Source: an uncultured Prevotellaceae bacterium
GTDB taxonomy: Bacteria > Bacteroidota > Bacteroidia > Bacteroidales > Bacteroidaceae
Direction of reading: 5' to 3'
Length of the DNA stretch: 61,030 nucleotides
Assembly: GCA_947167455.1 (NCBI GenBank)
Contig: CAMVIB010000015.1
Location: 1 to 61,030 of the forward strand
Position numbers and translations under genes: made by a program. This document shows positions 16,871 to 26,937 of this stretch, piece after piece. Within the stretch, counting starts at the first letter, position 1. Every line of letters begins with the position of its first letter. The notes under the pieces were generated by a model that saw nothing but the letters and a program-made list of their open reading frames with translations, was not told the DNA's origin and searched no databases.

Positions 16871-18484
16871 TTACTCGTAGCTCTCAAGGTCGCGGCCTAT
16901 GTCGCGGCGGAAGTACTGTCCCTCAAACTCTATGCGGCTGGCCACGTCGAAGCTGCGCTGAAGGGCCTCGGCACGGTCGGCGCCATAGCTGCTCACGGCG
17001 ATGACACGTCCGCCGGCAGTGACGGTGCGCCCCTCGGCATCGACGGCCGTGCCGGCATGGAAGATGACGGACTCGGACTTGTGGGTGAGATGGGGGATTG
17101 TCATCACCTTGCCCTTCTCGTAGTGGCCGGGATAGCCGCCGCTGACGAGCATGACGCAGACGGCGGCGCGGGGGTCTGTCTCTATGCTGCGTGTGGCGAG
17201 GTCGCCCTGCGCCACGCCCTGTAGCAGTTCCACGAGGTCGGTCTTCAGGCGCAGCATCACCGTCTCCGTCTCGGGGTCGCCCATGCGGCAGTTGTACTCT
17301 ATGACCTTCGGGTCGCCATCCACGTTGATGAGTCCGAGGAAGATGAAGCCTTTGTAGTCGAGACCCTCGGCGGCGAGACCTTCAATGGTGGGGCGCACGA
17401 TGCGGTCTTCCACCTTCTGCATCCAGGCCTCGTCGGCAAAGGGCACCGGCGACACCGAGCCCATGCCGCCGGTGTTCAGACCTGTGTCGCCCTCGCCGAT
17501 GCGCTTGTAGTCCTTGGCCTCGGGCAGGATCTTGTAGTCGTGGCCGTCGGTGAGCACGAACACCGAGCACTCTATGCCGCTGAGGAACTCCTCGATGACG
17601 ACGCGTGCCGATGCCTGGCCGAACATGCCGCCGAGCATCTCGCGGAGCTCGCGACGGGCATCGTCGAGGGTGGGCACGATGAGCACGCCCTTGCCGGCAC
17701 AGAGGCCGTCGGCCTTGAGGACGTAGGGCGGACGCAGTGTCTCGAGGAAGGCGAAGCCCTCCTCCAGCGTCTCGGGGGTGAAGGTGCGGTATGCTGCCGT
17801 GGGTATGCCGTGGCGTTGCATGAAGCCCTTGGCGAAGTCCTTAGAGCCTTCGAGCTGAGCCCCGGCTTTCGACGGGCCTATGACGGGAATGTCCTTAAGG
17901 GCGGGCGTGGCGGCGAAGTAGTCGTAGATGCCGTTGACGAGCGGGTCCTCGGGGCCCACGACGACCATGCCGATGCCGTTGTCGATGGCAAAGCGGCCGA
18001 TGGCCTCGAAGTCGTTCACGGCGAGGCTGACGTTCTGTGCCTTAGTGCCGTTGTACAGCTTCAGCAGTGATGTGCCGGCATTGCCGGGGGCGACGTATAG
18101 CGCCTTGAGGAGCGGCGACTGTGCGAGCTTCCACGCCAGGGCGTGTTCGCGGCCGCCGCCGCCGAGTAGTAGTATCTTCATAAGTTTCTTGTTGGGAATC
18201 TTGTGCTCTTGTCGTGACAGCACCGTGTCCAGGTCGGCCGCTGGCGTTTCGGCATAGGCATACTGGTTGATGCGCTTCAGCTTCTCGCTGAGCAGGAGGA
18301 GTTCTTCGAACATGGGCCTGCGATACTCGGGCATCAGGCCGCGATAGTACTGCCGCTTGTTGAACTTCATCCAGTTAAACATCGAGAGCTCGGAGGCCTT
18401 CCTGCGGGAGGGACGGTGCATGTTGGCGTTCATGAAGTTCATGATTTGTGCATAGACGCGCTCCCAGTGTTCGTTGGCTGTCAT
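16871..18484 (-). CDS. purD: PurD with N-terminal helicase-associated-like extension
   Basis: From [19 protein letters not shown] (ATG at 18181) onward this is phosphoribosylamine-glycine ligase, step 2 of purine synthesis, with ATP-grasp motifs ([35 protein letters not shown]) and the usual ~430 residues. However, the same frame is open another ~100 codons upstream to an ATG at 18484, giving [20 protein letters not shown]...[13 protein letters not shown], an Arg/Trp-rich helical segment like the helicase-associated domain proteins seen in Prevotella. There is no stop between. Either a true fusion or two in-frame products with an internal start at 18181 (weak ACAAGAAACTT upstream). Confidence 0.85.
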   Translation of the reverse strand: MTANEHWERVYAQIMNFMNANMHRPSRRKASELSMFNWMKFNKRQYYRGLMPEYRRPMFEELLLLSEKLKRINQYAYAETPAADLDTVLSRQEHKIPNKKLMKILLLGGGGREHALAWKLAQSPLLKALYVAPGNAGTSLLKLYNGTKAQNVSLAVNDFEAIGRFAIDNGIGMVVVGPEDPLVNGIYDYFAATPALKDIPVIGPSKAGAQLEGSKDFAKGFMQRHGIPTAAYRTFTPETLEEGFAFLETLRPPYVLKADGLCAGKGVLIVPTLDDARRELREMLGGMFGQASARVVIEEFLSGIECSVFVLTDGHDYKILPEAKDYKRIGEGDTGLNTGGMGSVSPVPFADEAWMQKVEDRIVRPTIEGLAAEGLDYKGFIFLGLINVDGDPKVIEYNCRMGDPETETVMLRLKTDLVELLQGVAQGDLATRSIETDPRAAVCVMLVSGGYPGHYEKGKVMTIPHLTHKSESVIFHAGTAVDAEGRTVTAGGRVIAVSSYGADRAEALQRSFDVASRIEFEGQYFRRDIGRDLESYE

Positions 18485-18513
18485 GATGTGTGTGTTGTAG
18501 AGGGTTATGTGGA

Positions 18514-20769
18514 TTAGCGTAGGTAATCGTCGAAATAGCGCGTGATGCGCTCGTGAAGGTGCACCTGGTCTGTGCCGAACATGTTGTGTCCGTCGCCGGG
18601 GTAGAGGAAGAGGTCGGGCTGTGTGCCGGCATCGATGCTCGCGCGTATGAATGATAATGTGTGCTGCGGCACGCATGTCGGGTCGTTGTAGCCGAGTATG
18701 ATTTGCAGACGGCCCTTGAGGTTCTTGGCCTTGGGCAGCAGGCTGCTGGAGGCATAGCCCTCGGAGTTCTCCTCGGGGGTGTCCATGTAGCGCTCGCCGT
18801 ACATCACCTCATAGTAGCGCCAGTCGATGACGGGGCCGCCTGCCACCCCGACCTTGAAGACGTCGGGGTACGTGCACATGAGGTTGGTGGTCATGAAGCC
18901 TCCGAAGCTCCAGCCATGCACGCCGAGGCGGTCGGCATCGACGTAGGGCAGCGTACGCAGGAAGTCCACGCCACGCATCTGGTCGGCCATCTCCTGGTCG
19001 CCGAGGTGGCGGAAGGTGGCCTGCTCGAATTCCAGGCCGCGGTACTGCGAGCCACGGTTGTCGAGCACGAAGATGACGTAGCCGCGCTGTGCCATGTATA
19101 TCTCCCATCCGCGGAAGTAATAGCCGCGGGAGGCCTGGACGTTGTGGGCGTGTGGGCCGCCATAGACATATACCACCGTGGGGTATTTCTTGGCGGGGTC
19201 GAAGCCCACGGGCTTGATGAGGCGGTAGTAGAGGTCGGTCTGTCCGTCGGCAGCCTTGATGGTGCCGGAGGTGATCTCCGGCACGGCATAGCCTGCCCAT
19301 GGGTCGGCGGCGTCGAGCAGCAGCTTGGCCCCGGCGTCCTTGCTGCGGGACAGGGGGTCGTAGCCCATCAGTGCCGAGGGGTCGGCCGTGGCGCCCTTGC
19401 CGGTGGGCAGGAGTGTGACACGGCGCGTCACCGTTGGCGACGAGTATGTGTCGATGAGCTGTGTGCCTTGGGCCGAGAGTGTCGCCGTGTGTACTCCCTC
19501 GCCGGCGCTGATGAGCTGCAGGCGTGGCTTGGCAGCAACGGCGGCGGCCCACACGGTGTGGTGCAGCGGGTGGGTGACGTTGCCGGTGAAGATGGCTGTC
19601 TTGGACTTGCGGTTGAAGCCCACGAAGTCGCGGACCTCGAAGTCGCCGGGAGTGAGAAGGGTTACGGCATAGTGGTCGCACACCGTGCCTCCGCCGCCGG
19701 CATTGCGCCATTCGGGGTACATCGGGCGTGCGAGGTCTATGAGGTATAGGTGGTTCCAGTTGTCGCGACGGCTCTGCATGACGGCCTTGCTCTTGTCCCA
19801 TGGCAGGAAGGCCAGCGTGTGCAGAGGCTCCACGTACTTGGGATGGCGCTCCTCGAGGATGGGCTGACGGCCCTTCGTGCCCGTGGCGGCATCGTAGGCG
19901 AAGAGCTGCATGTGGTCCTGGCTGCGGTTGAGCTCGAAGACGTAGAGTGTCTGTGCGTCGGGCGACCACGAGAGGTTGGTCATGTAGTCGGTCTTAGGCT
20001 TGGGGTTCTGCAGCCAAAGGGTGCGGTCGGCGGCGACGTCATACACGGCCACGCTGACGTCCTCGCTCTCGCAGCCCGCCATGGGGTACTTATCGACGTA
20101 TGTCTGTGCGATGCGCTTTGTGATATCCACCTGAGGGTATGACGGTATGCGGCTTTGGTCCTTGCGGTAGAATGCCAGGCGCGTGCCGTCGTCGCTCCAG
20201 AAGAGTCCGTTGGTGATGCCGAACTCGTCGCGGCTCACGCTGTGGCCATAGACAATGTCGTCGGAGCCGTCGTCGGTGAGGCGGCGGCGTGTGCCGTCGG
20301 CCAGCTGCACATACACGTCAGAGCCTATGCAGTAGGCCAGGTTGCGGCTCGCGGCGTTCCATGTCAGCTCGTCGGCACCCTCGGCGATGTCGGCCTGCCA
20401 CACCACGGTCTTGGCGCGGAAATCCACGAGCACGATGCGGCGTGGCGTCTGCACCTTGACGATGGGTTTGCCGGGATAGGGGAACTGTGCCTGTGTGGCG
20501 GCGCGCAGCGTCGTCTCGCCGATGATGGCGTTGATGTCGTCGGTGGTGAAGAGCGTCGTCTCCGTGGTGCCGTTGACGGCCTTGGCCTCGTCAACGGTGA
20601 GGCGCACGGCTGTGTCGCCCCACCACTCGGTGAAGATGTACTCGGGTTGCAGGTTCCAGAATGTGGAACCTCCCGACATGAGGTCGTTGAGCGTGAAGCT
20701 CTTCAGCGTCTGTGCTGTCATTATCGTGCCGGCGAGCAATGCCGCAAGTAGTATCGTGGGTCTTTTCAT
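18514..20769 (-). CDS. Dipeptidyl-peptidase IV-like serine peptidase (S9)
   Basis: The ~751-aa secreted peptidase cleaves X-Pro (or X-Ala) dipeptides from peptide N-termini. It has a signal peptide ([20 protein letters not shown]), a DPP-IV N-terminal beta-propeller (~50-480) and a C-terminal alpha/beta-hydrolase domain. Catalytic Ser is in [14 protein letters not shown], Asp in [10 protein letters not shown] and His in PGDGHNMFG. The NYY-type glutamate pair could not be assigned with certainty. The ATG at 20769 is chosen because it starts the signal peptide. It follows the radical SAM gene by 51 nt. Confidence 0.88.
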   Translation of the reverse strand: MKRPTILLAALLAGTIMTAQTLKSFTLNDLMSGGSTFWNLQPEYIFTEWWGDTAVRLTVDEAKAVNGTTETTLFTTDDINAIIGETTLRAATQAQFPYPGKPIVKVQTPRRIVLVDFRAKTVVWQADIAEGADELTWNAASRNLAYCIGSDVYVQLADGTRRRLTDDGSDDIVYGHSVSRDEFGITNGLFWSDDGTRLAFYRKDQSRIPSYPQVDITKRIAQTYVDKYPMAGCESEDVSVAVYDVAADRTLWLQNPKPKTDYMTNLSWSPDAQTLYVFELNRSQDHMQLFAYDAATGTKGRQPILEERHPKYVEPLHTLAFLPWDKSKAVMQSRRDNWNHLYLIDLARPMYPEWRNAGGGGTVCDHYAVTLLTPGDFEVRDFVGFNRKSKTAIFTGNVTHPLHHTVWAAAVAAKPRLQLISAGEGVHTATLSAQGTQLIDTYSSPTVTRRVTLLPTGKGATADPSALMGYDPLSRSKDAGAKLLLDAADPWAGYAVPEITSGTIKAADGQTDLYYRLIKPVGFDPAKKYPTVVYVYGGPHAHNVQASRGYYFRGWEIYMAQRGYVIFVLDNRGSQYRGLEFEQATFRHLGDQEMADQMRGVDFLRTLPYVDADRLGVHGWSFGGFMTTNLMCTYPDVFKVGVAGGPVIDWRYYEVMYGERYMDTPEENSEGYASSSLLPKAKNLKGRLQIILGYNDPTCVPQHTLSFIRASIDAGTQPDLFLYPGDGHNMFGTDQVHLHERITRYFDDYLR

Positions 20770-20820
20770 TGTCGTTAAGCGTTGATGTGGGCCGTGCGAA
20801 GGCATTGACGCTGCACCCAC

Positions 20821-21594
20821 CTAATAAGCCACTGTGCAGCCTATGCCCAGGCTGCGTACGCGTGCCGCTATGGCGTCGAGGGTGTCGTGGCTGGCTTTGG
20901 CGAGGCTGCTGTCGGGCGTCGGGCGGTCGATGGTATATACCATGACGCTCTCGGGGCGTATGCGTTGCAGGGCTTCGAGCCACGGCGCCACGTAGCGCTC
21001 GGCGGTGTTGTCGATGCTGCCTGTGAGGAACATGGTCTGTATGATGACATGTCCGTCGAAGCGCGTCAGGGCGTCCATGACGGCGTCGAGGTCGTAGCCC
21101 GGTGCCGGGCGGTCTATGCTGCGTATGATGCCTATGTCAACGGTGTCGAGCTTCTGTATGTTGTTGTCAACGAGCATCAGCGCGGCGTGCACGGCCGGCT
21201 TGGCGACCTGTGTGGCGTTGCTGAGCACGCTGATGCGCGCCTCGGGGCAGTAGGTGTCGCGCAGGCGGCGTGTCCGGGCTATGATATCGGGGAAGTCAGG
21301 GTGCAGGGTGGGCTCGCCGTTGCCGGCGAAGGTGAGCACGTCGGGCAGCCGCCCCTCGGCTGTCATGGCCTGCAGGCGTGCCTCCAGGGCTTCGGCCACC
21401 TGTGCCGCTGTGGGGCGCGGGCTTGCCGGGCGACGCTCGGCGTTGAAGCCGCACTCGCAGTAGATGCAGTCGAACGAGCACATCTTGCCGTCGGCAGGCA
21501 TGAGGTTTATGCCGAGCGACAGGCCGAGCCTGCGGCTGTGTACGGGTCCGAAGATGGGTGATGGATAGAGTGATGTTTCTGCCATTGCTGTCAT
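20821..21594 (-). CDS. Radical SAM protein (COG0731-like)
   Basis: The 257-aa protein carries the [4Fe-4S]/SAM motif CSFDCIYC (Cx3Cx2C) near residue 40 and the AdoMet-binding GNGEPTLHP segment. N-terminal SPIFGPVHSRRLGLSLGINL matches a widespread bacterial group related to the Wyosine/COG0731 radical SAM proteins; no reaction is established. A second possible start, MAETSLYPS, is 9 nt in. The gene begins 5 nt after the GH95 stop, so it is translationally coupled to it. Nothing suggests a RiPP precursor next to it. Confidence 0.8.
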   Translation of the reverse strand: MTAMAETSLYPSPIFGPVHSRRLGLSLGINLMPADGKMCSFDCIYCECGFNAERRPASPRPTAAQVAEALEARLQAMTAEGRLPDVLTFAGNGEPTLHPDFPDIIARTRRLRDTYCPEARISVLSNATQVAKPAVHAALMLVDNNIQKLDTVDIGIIRSIDRPAPGYDLDAVMDALTRFDGHVIIQTMFLTGSIDNTAERYVAPWLEALQRIRPESVMVYTIDRPTPDSSLAKASHDTLDAIAARVRSLGIGCTVAY

Positions 21595-21599
21595 TGTTT

Positions 21600-24500
21600 T
21601 CAGCGCACTGCCACCTTGCGTCCGTGCTTCACGTAGAGGCCGTTGCGGCTGGGGTCGGCGGCGGGCCGGCCGGAGAGGTCATAGACGGCGCCGTCGGCGG
21701 CCGTGGGGCCGGCCTCAGGGTCGGAGACGTGCAGGAGTCCGTCGGGTGCCGTGATGGTGAACACCTGTCCGGCTGTCGTGGCGGGGATGACGATGCAGTC
21801 CGTGCGTATGACGGTGGGCGTGACGGTATTGCCCGAGGCGTCACTGACGATGTATCTGGCGATGCCGGGTGCGGCTATGGGCAGCTGCTGTCCGGCATGG
21901 CTGCGTATGGTGGCCGTGGTGAGGATGCTGTTGGCCCACGTCATATCGACCTCGAAGCCGCCTACGGCGCGCAGGCCGCGGATGGTGCCGCCCTTCCAGG
22001 TGTAGGGCAGGGCAGGCAGCAGGTTGAGGGTGTCGGTGTGGCTCTGCAGCAGCATCTCTGCCATGCCGGCGGTGATGCCGAAGTTGCCGTCTATCTGGAA
22101 CGGTGCGTGCGAGTCGAAGAGGTTGTAATAGACTCCGCCCTTAGACTGGTCGGTGCCGTAGCTCTCGCTGTGCTTGAAGGCCGTGCGGAAGAGTTCGACA
22201 CACTGGTCGGGCATCAGGGCGCGGGCGTAGAGGTTCATCTTCCACCCCATGCTCCACCCCGTGGATGGCAGCCCGCGCAGGATGAGGCTCCGCACGGCGG
22301 CTTCGTAGTAGGGGTTTGAGGCCGGGAGGTTGCCGAAGGGGTAGAGTGCCATCATGTGTGAGAGGTGGCGGTGGCCGGGCTCGCTGGCGGCGGCCTGTGC
22401 GTAGGTGGTGTATTTCCACTCGCGCAGGATGGTCTCGCCGTTGCGCACGCCGTTGCGGTTGCCGCTGCTATAGACCTCGGTGTGGAGGCCGTTGTCGAGC
22501 TTGCTGAACTTGTTCTTGATCTGCGTGAGCTGCGAGGCGCTGACGCCGCTCTCGTCGCCGAGAGTCTCGATGGCCTTGATGGTGGCGTCGAAGAGGTTCC
22601 ACACTATCTGCTGCGAGTGTGCCGTGGCATTCTCGGTGGGGCCGTGCTCGGGGCTCCACTCGTCGGGGCATTCCCACGTGCCGTCAGAGGCCCTCTTCAG
22701 ACGCTGCATCCACATCTCCACGGCAGAGAGCATGACGGGCAGAGCCTTGGTGCGCAGGAACTCGCGGTCGAGGGTGTAGCGGTAGTGCTGCCAGAGGTGG
22801 TCGCAGCTCCATGCGCCGGCCTCGGGGTACTGCCGTGCCATCCAGTCGGTGCAGTTGCCGAAGATGTTGTTCTCGGTGAAGCATGCCCACCCCTTGGTGT
22901 GGCCGAGCCACGTGCGGGCGTAGCGCTGCCATACGGGTTGCACGATGGCCATGTTGTAGAGGTAGTTGAGGTACTTCTCGTGCATCTCCGGCAGGCCGGT
23001 CGTCTCGGCTGGCCAATAGTTCATCTGTATGTTGATGTTGGCGTGTATGTCGGCGTTCCATGCCGGACTGTTGCTGTTGTTCCAGATGCCCTGCAGGTTG
23101 TTGGGGAGGTCTATGCCCCTGGAGCTGGCGATGAGCATGTATCTGCCGTAGGCGAAGTACAGCTGTTCGAGCATTCGTGCGTCGGCCGAGCGTGTGATGG
23201 CCGACTTCGTGGTGAGGGTGGCATAGGTGTCGATGAGCTTGTTGGTGGCCTTGGCGTTGGCGGCTCCGTCGAGGTCGAGGCGGCAGCGGTCGAAGAGTGC
23301 CGTGTAGTCGGCCACATGTGCGTCGAGCAGTGCCTGCCAACCCTTGTCGGCGGCGGTCTCCACGGTGCTCATGATGCGTTGCGGCAGCTGCTGTGTGCCG
23401 GCCACGAAGCCGGCGGCAACGGGGTCGTAGTCGGTGCCGGCGCTGAGGATGACGAGGATCTCGTCGGCACCGTGCACCTCGACGGCTCCGTCGGTGGTGG
23501 TGAGGGTGCCGCCGGTGGGCACCACCTGCATGGCGGCGTTGTAGGTCACTGTCTGCAGCTTGCCCGAGAAGGCGGCCTTGCCGTCGGAGCAGGTGCCGCG
23601 CTCGTTGTGTGCGTTCCAGAGGCGGAAACGCTGGCTGAGCTGTCCGGGAGCCGAGGCGGTGAGGTGTATTGCCACGACCTGGTCGGGTGCCGAGGCGATG
23701 TACTCGCGTCGGAAGGTGACGGCCTTGTCGGGGCTCTTCCACTCTGCCGTGGCCACGGCGGTCTCGAGGTCGAGGGTGCGCACATACTCCTTGGCGCCCT
23801 GGGCCGAGGCGGTGCCGAACATATCGGCGAGGTCTTCGATGATGAGCTCGCCGAAGTTCTGGTAGCCGGCGCCGCGGTCGTAGTTGTCCGACGAGCCGGT
23901 GACGAGTGTCTTCTCGTTGAACTGCACGATGTCCTGGCGTATGCCGCCATACACCATGGCACCGAGCTGGCCGTTGCCGATGGGCAGGGCATACTCCATC
24001 CACGGGTTGGCCACGGTGGCCTTGGTGACGGGCGTGGTGTACCAGAGTGTGAGCTTATGCTCGGGGCGGAACGTGTTCCACGGTGCTATGTTCCACTCGG
24101 CGAGCTTGGCGGGATGCGGGTCGGTGTCGGGCAGCGTGGCGGGGTCTATGAAGAGCAGTGGGTTGTTGGGGTCGCCGGCATTCCATGCCCCGAGCTCGCG
24201 GCCCGGGCCGTAGCCGCCCCACTGGTTCATGCTCGTCGTGGCATCGGCCGTGCGCTGTATCTCCCACGCCGGGGCGTAGGTGCTGTTGGTGGTGGCAGCT
24301 ATGCGCAGCTGACCCTTGGCCGATGCCGATGCGGCATAGCGGCTCGTGCTGCTGTTATAATATATGTGTCTGCCGAGCTTGCTGACAATCTCGCAGGCAC
24401 CCGTCGAGCCTTCGAGGCGCCACAGCTGTGCGTCAGAGCTCTTGTCGAGGTCGGCGGTGGCGAGGCTGGCACCCTCGCCCTTGTCGGCCAGTGCTGCCTC

Positions 24501-24650
24501 GCCACGGCAGAACCTGATGACATACCACTTGGGGTTGTCACCGGTGGAGAACACTGGGGCTGTCTGTGCATGGGTGGCGGCTGCTAACGTTATGATAACA
24601 AACGTGCAAAGCCATGCTTTGCAAACGTGGGTAAGTCGCAGTCTCTTCAT
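21600..24650 (-). CDS. GH95 alpha-L-fucosidase (or alpha-L-galactosidase) with lectin-like domain
   Basis: The 1016-aa secreted enzyme has a signal peptide to about residue 28, a ricin-like beta-trefoil region at ~35-150, then the GH95 N-terminal beta domain (LWYTTPVTK and [16 protein letters not shown]) and the (alpha/alpha)6 catalytic domain. Catalytic-type residues are visible in [12 protein letters not shown] (two Asn), DEWSPEHGP (acid Glu) and [14 protein letters not shown] (Asp). It ends with the window's shared tail VYDLSGRP...HGRKVAVR, implying export to the surface. It probably cleaves alpha-1,2-fucose or galactose from host or plant glycans. It leads a six-gene minus-strand run. Confidence 0.9.
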   Translation of the reverse strand: MKRLRLTHVCKAWLCTFVIITLAAATHAQTAPVFSTGDNPKWYVIRFCRGEAALADKGEGASLATADLDKSSDAQLWRLEGSTGACEIVSKLGRHIYYNSSTSRYAASASAKGQLRIAATTNSTYAPAWEIQRTADATTSMNQWGGYGPGRELGAWNAGDPNNPLLFIDPATLPDTDPHPAKLAEWNIAPWNTFRPEHKLTLWYTTPVTKATVANPWMEYALPIGNGQLGAMVYGGIRQDIVQFNEKTLVTGSSDNYDRGAGYQNFGELIIEDLADMFGTASAQGAKEYVRTLDLETAVATAEWKSPDKAVTFRREYIASAPDQVVAIHLTASAPGQLSQRFRLWNAHNERGTCSDGKAAFSGKLQTVTYNAAMQVVPTGGTLTTTDGAVEVHGADEILVILSAGTDYDPVAAGFVAGTQQLPQRIMSTVETAADKGWQALLDAHVADYTALFDRCRLDLDGAANAKATNKLIDTYATLTTKSAITRSADARMLEQLYFAYGRYMLIASSRGIDLPNNLQGIWNNSNSPAWNADIHANINIQMNYWPAETTGLPEMHEKYLNYLYNMAIVQPVWQRYARTWLGHTKGWACFTENNIFGNCTDWMARQYPEAGAWSCDHLWQHYRYTLDREFLRTKALPVMLSAVEMWMQRLKRASDGTWECPDEWSPEHGPTENATAHSQQIVWNLFDATIKAIETLGDESGVSASQLTQIKNKFSKLDNGLHTEVYSSGNRNGVRNGETILREWKYTTYAQAAASEPGHRHLSHMMALYPFGNLPASNPYYEAAVRSLILRGLPSTGWSMGWKMNLYARALMPDQCVELFRTAFKHSESYGTDQSKGGVYYNLFDSHAPFQIDGNFGITAGMAEMLLQSHTDTLNLLPALPYTWKGGTIRGLRAVGGFEVDMTWANSILTTATIRSHAGQQLPIAAPGIARYIVSDASGNTVTPTVIRTDCIVIPATTAGQVFTITAPDGLLHVSDPEAGPTAADGAVYDLSGRPAADPSRNGLYVKHGRKVAVR

Positions 24651-24677
24651 GGTGGTGAAATGTTAGTTGTAATGATG

Positions 24678-24763
24678 TGCTCGAAACGGGAATCGAACCC
24701 GTACAGCCGTTTCTGGCTAAGGGATTTTAAGTCCCTCGTGTCTACCAATTCCACCATTCGAGC
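24678..24763 (-). tRNA. tRNA-Leu (anticodon UAA)
   Basis: An 86-nt class II tRNA on the minus strand: acceptor GCTCGAA/TTCGAGC perfect, anticodon stem AGGGA/TCCCT with loop CTTAAAA (anticodon TAA), variable arm TAGCCAGAAACGGCTG and T-arm ACGGG-TTCGATT-CCCGT. Discriminator A, no encoded CCA. It sits 27 nt upstream of GH95 and may lead its transcript. Confidence 0.95.
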
Positions 24764-24776
24764 TGCATTGTGGGTG

Positions 24777-24784
24777 CAAAGATA
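24777..24784 (-). promoter_or_regulatory. Promoter of tRNA-Leu(UAA) (TATCTTTG)
   Basis: The minus-strand TATCTTTG ends 13 nt before the tRNA 5' end. Confidence 0.6.
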
Positions 24785-24880
24785 AGTAAAAAGTCGGACT
24801 CAGCAGCCATGTATCATGTTTTTTTTGCTGTCGTCGGCATATTTTTTAGGCTTTTTAGCGGTTTTCACCTACTTTTGGCG

Positions 24881-24888
24881 TATCTTTG
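24881..24888 (+). promoter_or_regulatory. Promoter of glycosyltransferase pair (TATCTTTG)
   Basis: TATCTTTG is only 10 nt upstream of the start codon at 24899, and a second box-like TACTTTTG overlaps upstream at 24870-24877. The transcript leader would be close to zero. Confidence 0.6.
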
Positions 24889-24898
24889 CGGCCACGAT

Positions 24899-26143
24899 AT
24901 GCGAATACTTCACCTAAACACGTCAGAGAGTGCCGGCGGTGCTGCCATTGCCGCCCGACGTCTCGTGGCCGCCCTGAACCGTCATGGCGTGGAGGCCCGC
25001 ATGATGGTGGCCGCTTCTCCGGTGGCCGACGCCACGACGCTTGTGGCGGGCAGCGCCATGCGCCGCCGCTGGGCATTCCTTGCCGAGCGTCTCACGGTGT
25101 TTGCCGCCAACGGCTTCAGCCGCGAGGGGCTGTGGCAGGTCGATGTGGCCAATGCCGGGGTCGATGTCACCGCCACCGAGGCTTTCCGCCGCGCCGATGT
25201 CATTCACCTGCACTGGGTCAACCAGGGCTACCTCTCGCTGTCTGTGCTGGCGCGCATCATCGGCAGCGGCAAGCGTGTGGTGTGGACGATGCACGACATG
25301 TGGCCGTTCACCGGCGTGTGCCACTATGCCCGCACGTGCCAGCTGTTCCGCACTCACTGCCACGACTGCCCGAGCCTGAGGCGTCCTGCGCCCCGCGACC
25401 TCGCCTGCCGCGTCTTCGACCGTAAGGCCGAGGCCTACGCCCGTGGGCACATGACGTTCGTCGGGTGCAGCCAGTGGCTTGCCGGCGAGGCGCGCAGCAG
25501 CCGTCTGGCCGCGGGCCACGACGTGGTGTCGATACCAAATACCTATCCCGCCGGCCACTTCCACCCCGGCTCGCGTCGGGAGGCACGCCGCCGCCTCGGC
25601 CTGCCCGACACGGCGGCACCCATGCTGCTCTTCGCATGCCAGAAGGTGACGGACCCCCGCAAGGGCATGCACCTGCTCGTGGAGGCCCTGCGCAGCCTGC
25701 CGGCAGTGGCGCAGGACTTGCATGTCATGGTGGCCGGCGACCTGGCAGAGAGCGTCGCCGATGCCATCCCCTTTCCCGTTCATCCGCTGGGATATGTCCG
25801 CGGCGATGCGGCGATGTCCGACGTCTATCGTGCCGCCGACGCCTTCGTGACGCCGTCGCTGGAGGATAACCTGCCCAACACCATCATGGAGGCCATGGCC
25901 TGCGGCACGCCGTGCGTGGGCTTCCGCGTCGGCGGCATCCCGGAGATGATCATCCACGGGCGCAACGGCTATGTCGCCGGTTGTGGCGACGTGCCCGACC
26001 TGGCGCGTGGCATAGGCTATGTGCTGGATGCCGACAACCGCGAGCGGCTGTCGGCCGAGGCGGCTGCTTCGGCCGTGGAGCGCTGGAGCGAGGAGCGTGT
26101 GGCCACGCAATACATAAATGTCTATAGCAATGGCATCGGGTAG
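24899..26143 (+). CDS. Glycosyltransferase family 4 (GT-B)
   Basis: The ~414-aa cytosolic GT-B enzyme starts MRILHLNTSESAGGAAIAAR. The donor-binding C-terminal half has the GT4 signature FVTPSLEDNLPNTIMEAMA with the Glu pair, then GTPCVGFRVGGIPEMI. It probably adds a sugar during O-antigen, capsule or glycoprotein synthesis. The longer frame from 24770 runs through the tRNA promoter region and is not used. Its end overlaps the next glycosyltransferase. Confidence 0.85.
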   Translation: MRILHLNTSESAGGAAIAARRLVAALNRHGVEARMMVAASPVADATTLVAGSAMRRRWAFLAERLTVFAANGFSREGLWQVDVANAGVDVTATEAFRRADVIHLHWVNQGYLSLSVLARIIGSGKRVVWTMHDMWPFTGVCHYARTCQLFRTHCHDCPSLRRPAPRDLACRVFDRKAEAYARGHMTFVGCSQWLAGEARSSRLAAGHDVVSIPNTYPAGHFHPGSRREARRRLGLPDTAAPMLLFACQKVTDPRKGMHLLVEALRSLPAVAQDLHVMVAGDLAESVADAIPFPVHPLGYVRGDAAMSDVYRAADAFVTPSLEDNLPNTIMEAMACGTPCVGFRVGGIPEMIIHGRNGYVAGCGDVPDLARGIGYVLDADNRERLSAEAAASAVERWSEERVATQYINVYSNGIG

Positions 26144-26927
26144 CAGACTCTCTTTCACCGTGGCCACGGTGTGCTATAACGCCGGAGCCACCATCGGGCG
26201 CACGCTGCAGAGCGTGGCATCGCAGACCTACGACGCCGTGGAACACCTCATCGTGGACGGCTGTTCGACAGACGACACGATGGTGGAGATACATCACTAC
26301 GTGGAGCGCAACACCGACTTGCGCCATCCACACAGCATCGTGCTCGTGCGCGAGCCCGACAGCGGTATCTACGATGCCATGAACAAGGCCTTGGCACAGG
26401 CGCGTGGCGACTACATCGTCTTCCTCAACGCCGGCGACAAGTTCCATGATGCCGACGTGCTGACGTCCGTCGCCGCACAGCTCGGCGCCTACGACCCGTC
26501 GCGCCGCCCGGCGGTGGTGTATGGCGAGACGGACTTGGTGGACGATGAGGGGCGCTTCGTGCGCCACCGCAGGCTGGCGGCTCCCGAGCGTCTCACGCGC
26601 AGCAGCTTCGTCGGAGGCATGCTGGTGTGCCACCAGAGTTTCTACGTCCGCACCGACATCGCCGGCCGTCTGCCCTACGACCTGCGCTGGCGCTTCTCGG
26701 CCGACTATGACTGGTGCATCCGTGTCATGGCCGTGGCCGAACGCCGTCAGCTGGCGATGCTCAACACGCGGCTCATACTCACCGACTATCTCGCCGAGGG
26801 TATGACGACGCGCAACCACCGGCGCTCGCTCATGGAGCGCCTGCGCATCATGGCCCGCCACTTCGGATGGTGGCGCGCACTGGCGGCGCACGCATGGTTT
26901 GTCGTGCGCGCCGTTATCAAGAAATGA
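26118..26927 (+). CDS. Glycosyltransferase family 2 (WcaA-like)
   Basis: The ~269-aa GT-A enzyme starts near MASGSRLSFTVATVCYNAG. It has the nucleotide-sugar fold phrases HLIVDGCSTDDT and VREPDSGIYDAMNKAL, plus a DxD-like aspartate region in VYGETDLVDDEG. Its start overlaps the upstream gene by 14-26 nt, depending on which ATG is used (26118 or 26130), so the two are translationally coupled and probably act in the same glycan pathway. It converges with the ABC transporter 10 nt away. Confidence 0.85.
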   Translation: MSIAMASGSRLSFTVATVCYNAGATIGRTLQSVASQTYDAVEHLIVDGCSTDDTMVEIHHYVERNTDLRHPHSIVLVREPDSGIYDAMNKALAQARGDYIVFLNAGDKFHDADVLTSVAAQLGAYDPSRRPAVVYGETDLVDDEGRFVRHRRLAAPERLTRSSFVGGMLVCHQSFYVRTDIAGRLPYDLRWRFSADYDWCIRVMAVAERRQLAMLNTRLILTDYLAEGMTTRNHRRSLMERLRIMARHFGWWRALAAHAWFVVRAVIKK

Positions 26928-26937
26928 CTTGTGAAAC

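Noticed and set aside
22365..24587. A 740-codon open frame on the plus strand opposite GH95
   Set aside because: It is a shadow of the high-GC GH95 gene: its product is His/Gly/Val/Ala-rich with no domain, and the opposite strand carries a complete enzyme with catalytic residues.
20821..24650. A RiPP cluster made of radical SAM protein plus GH95
   Set aside because: The radical SAM protein belongs to a widespread non-RiPP group, and no precursor peptide or transporter lies beside it; the small peptides of this window are far away and have no partner maturase.
24770..24898. N-terminal extension of the glycosyltransferase
   Set aside because: It would run through the tRNA promoter region and the gene's own -7 box; family likeness starts at MRILHLN.
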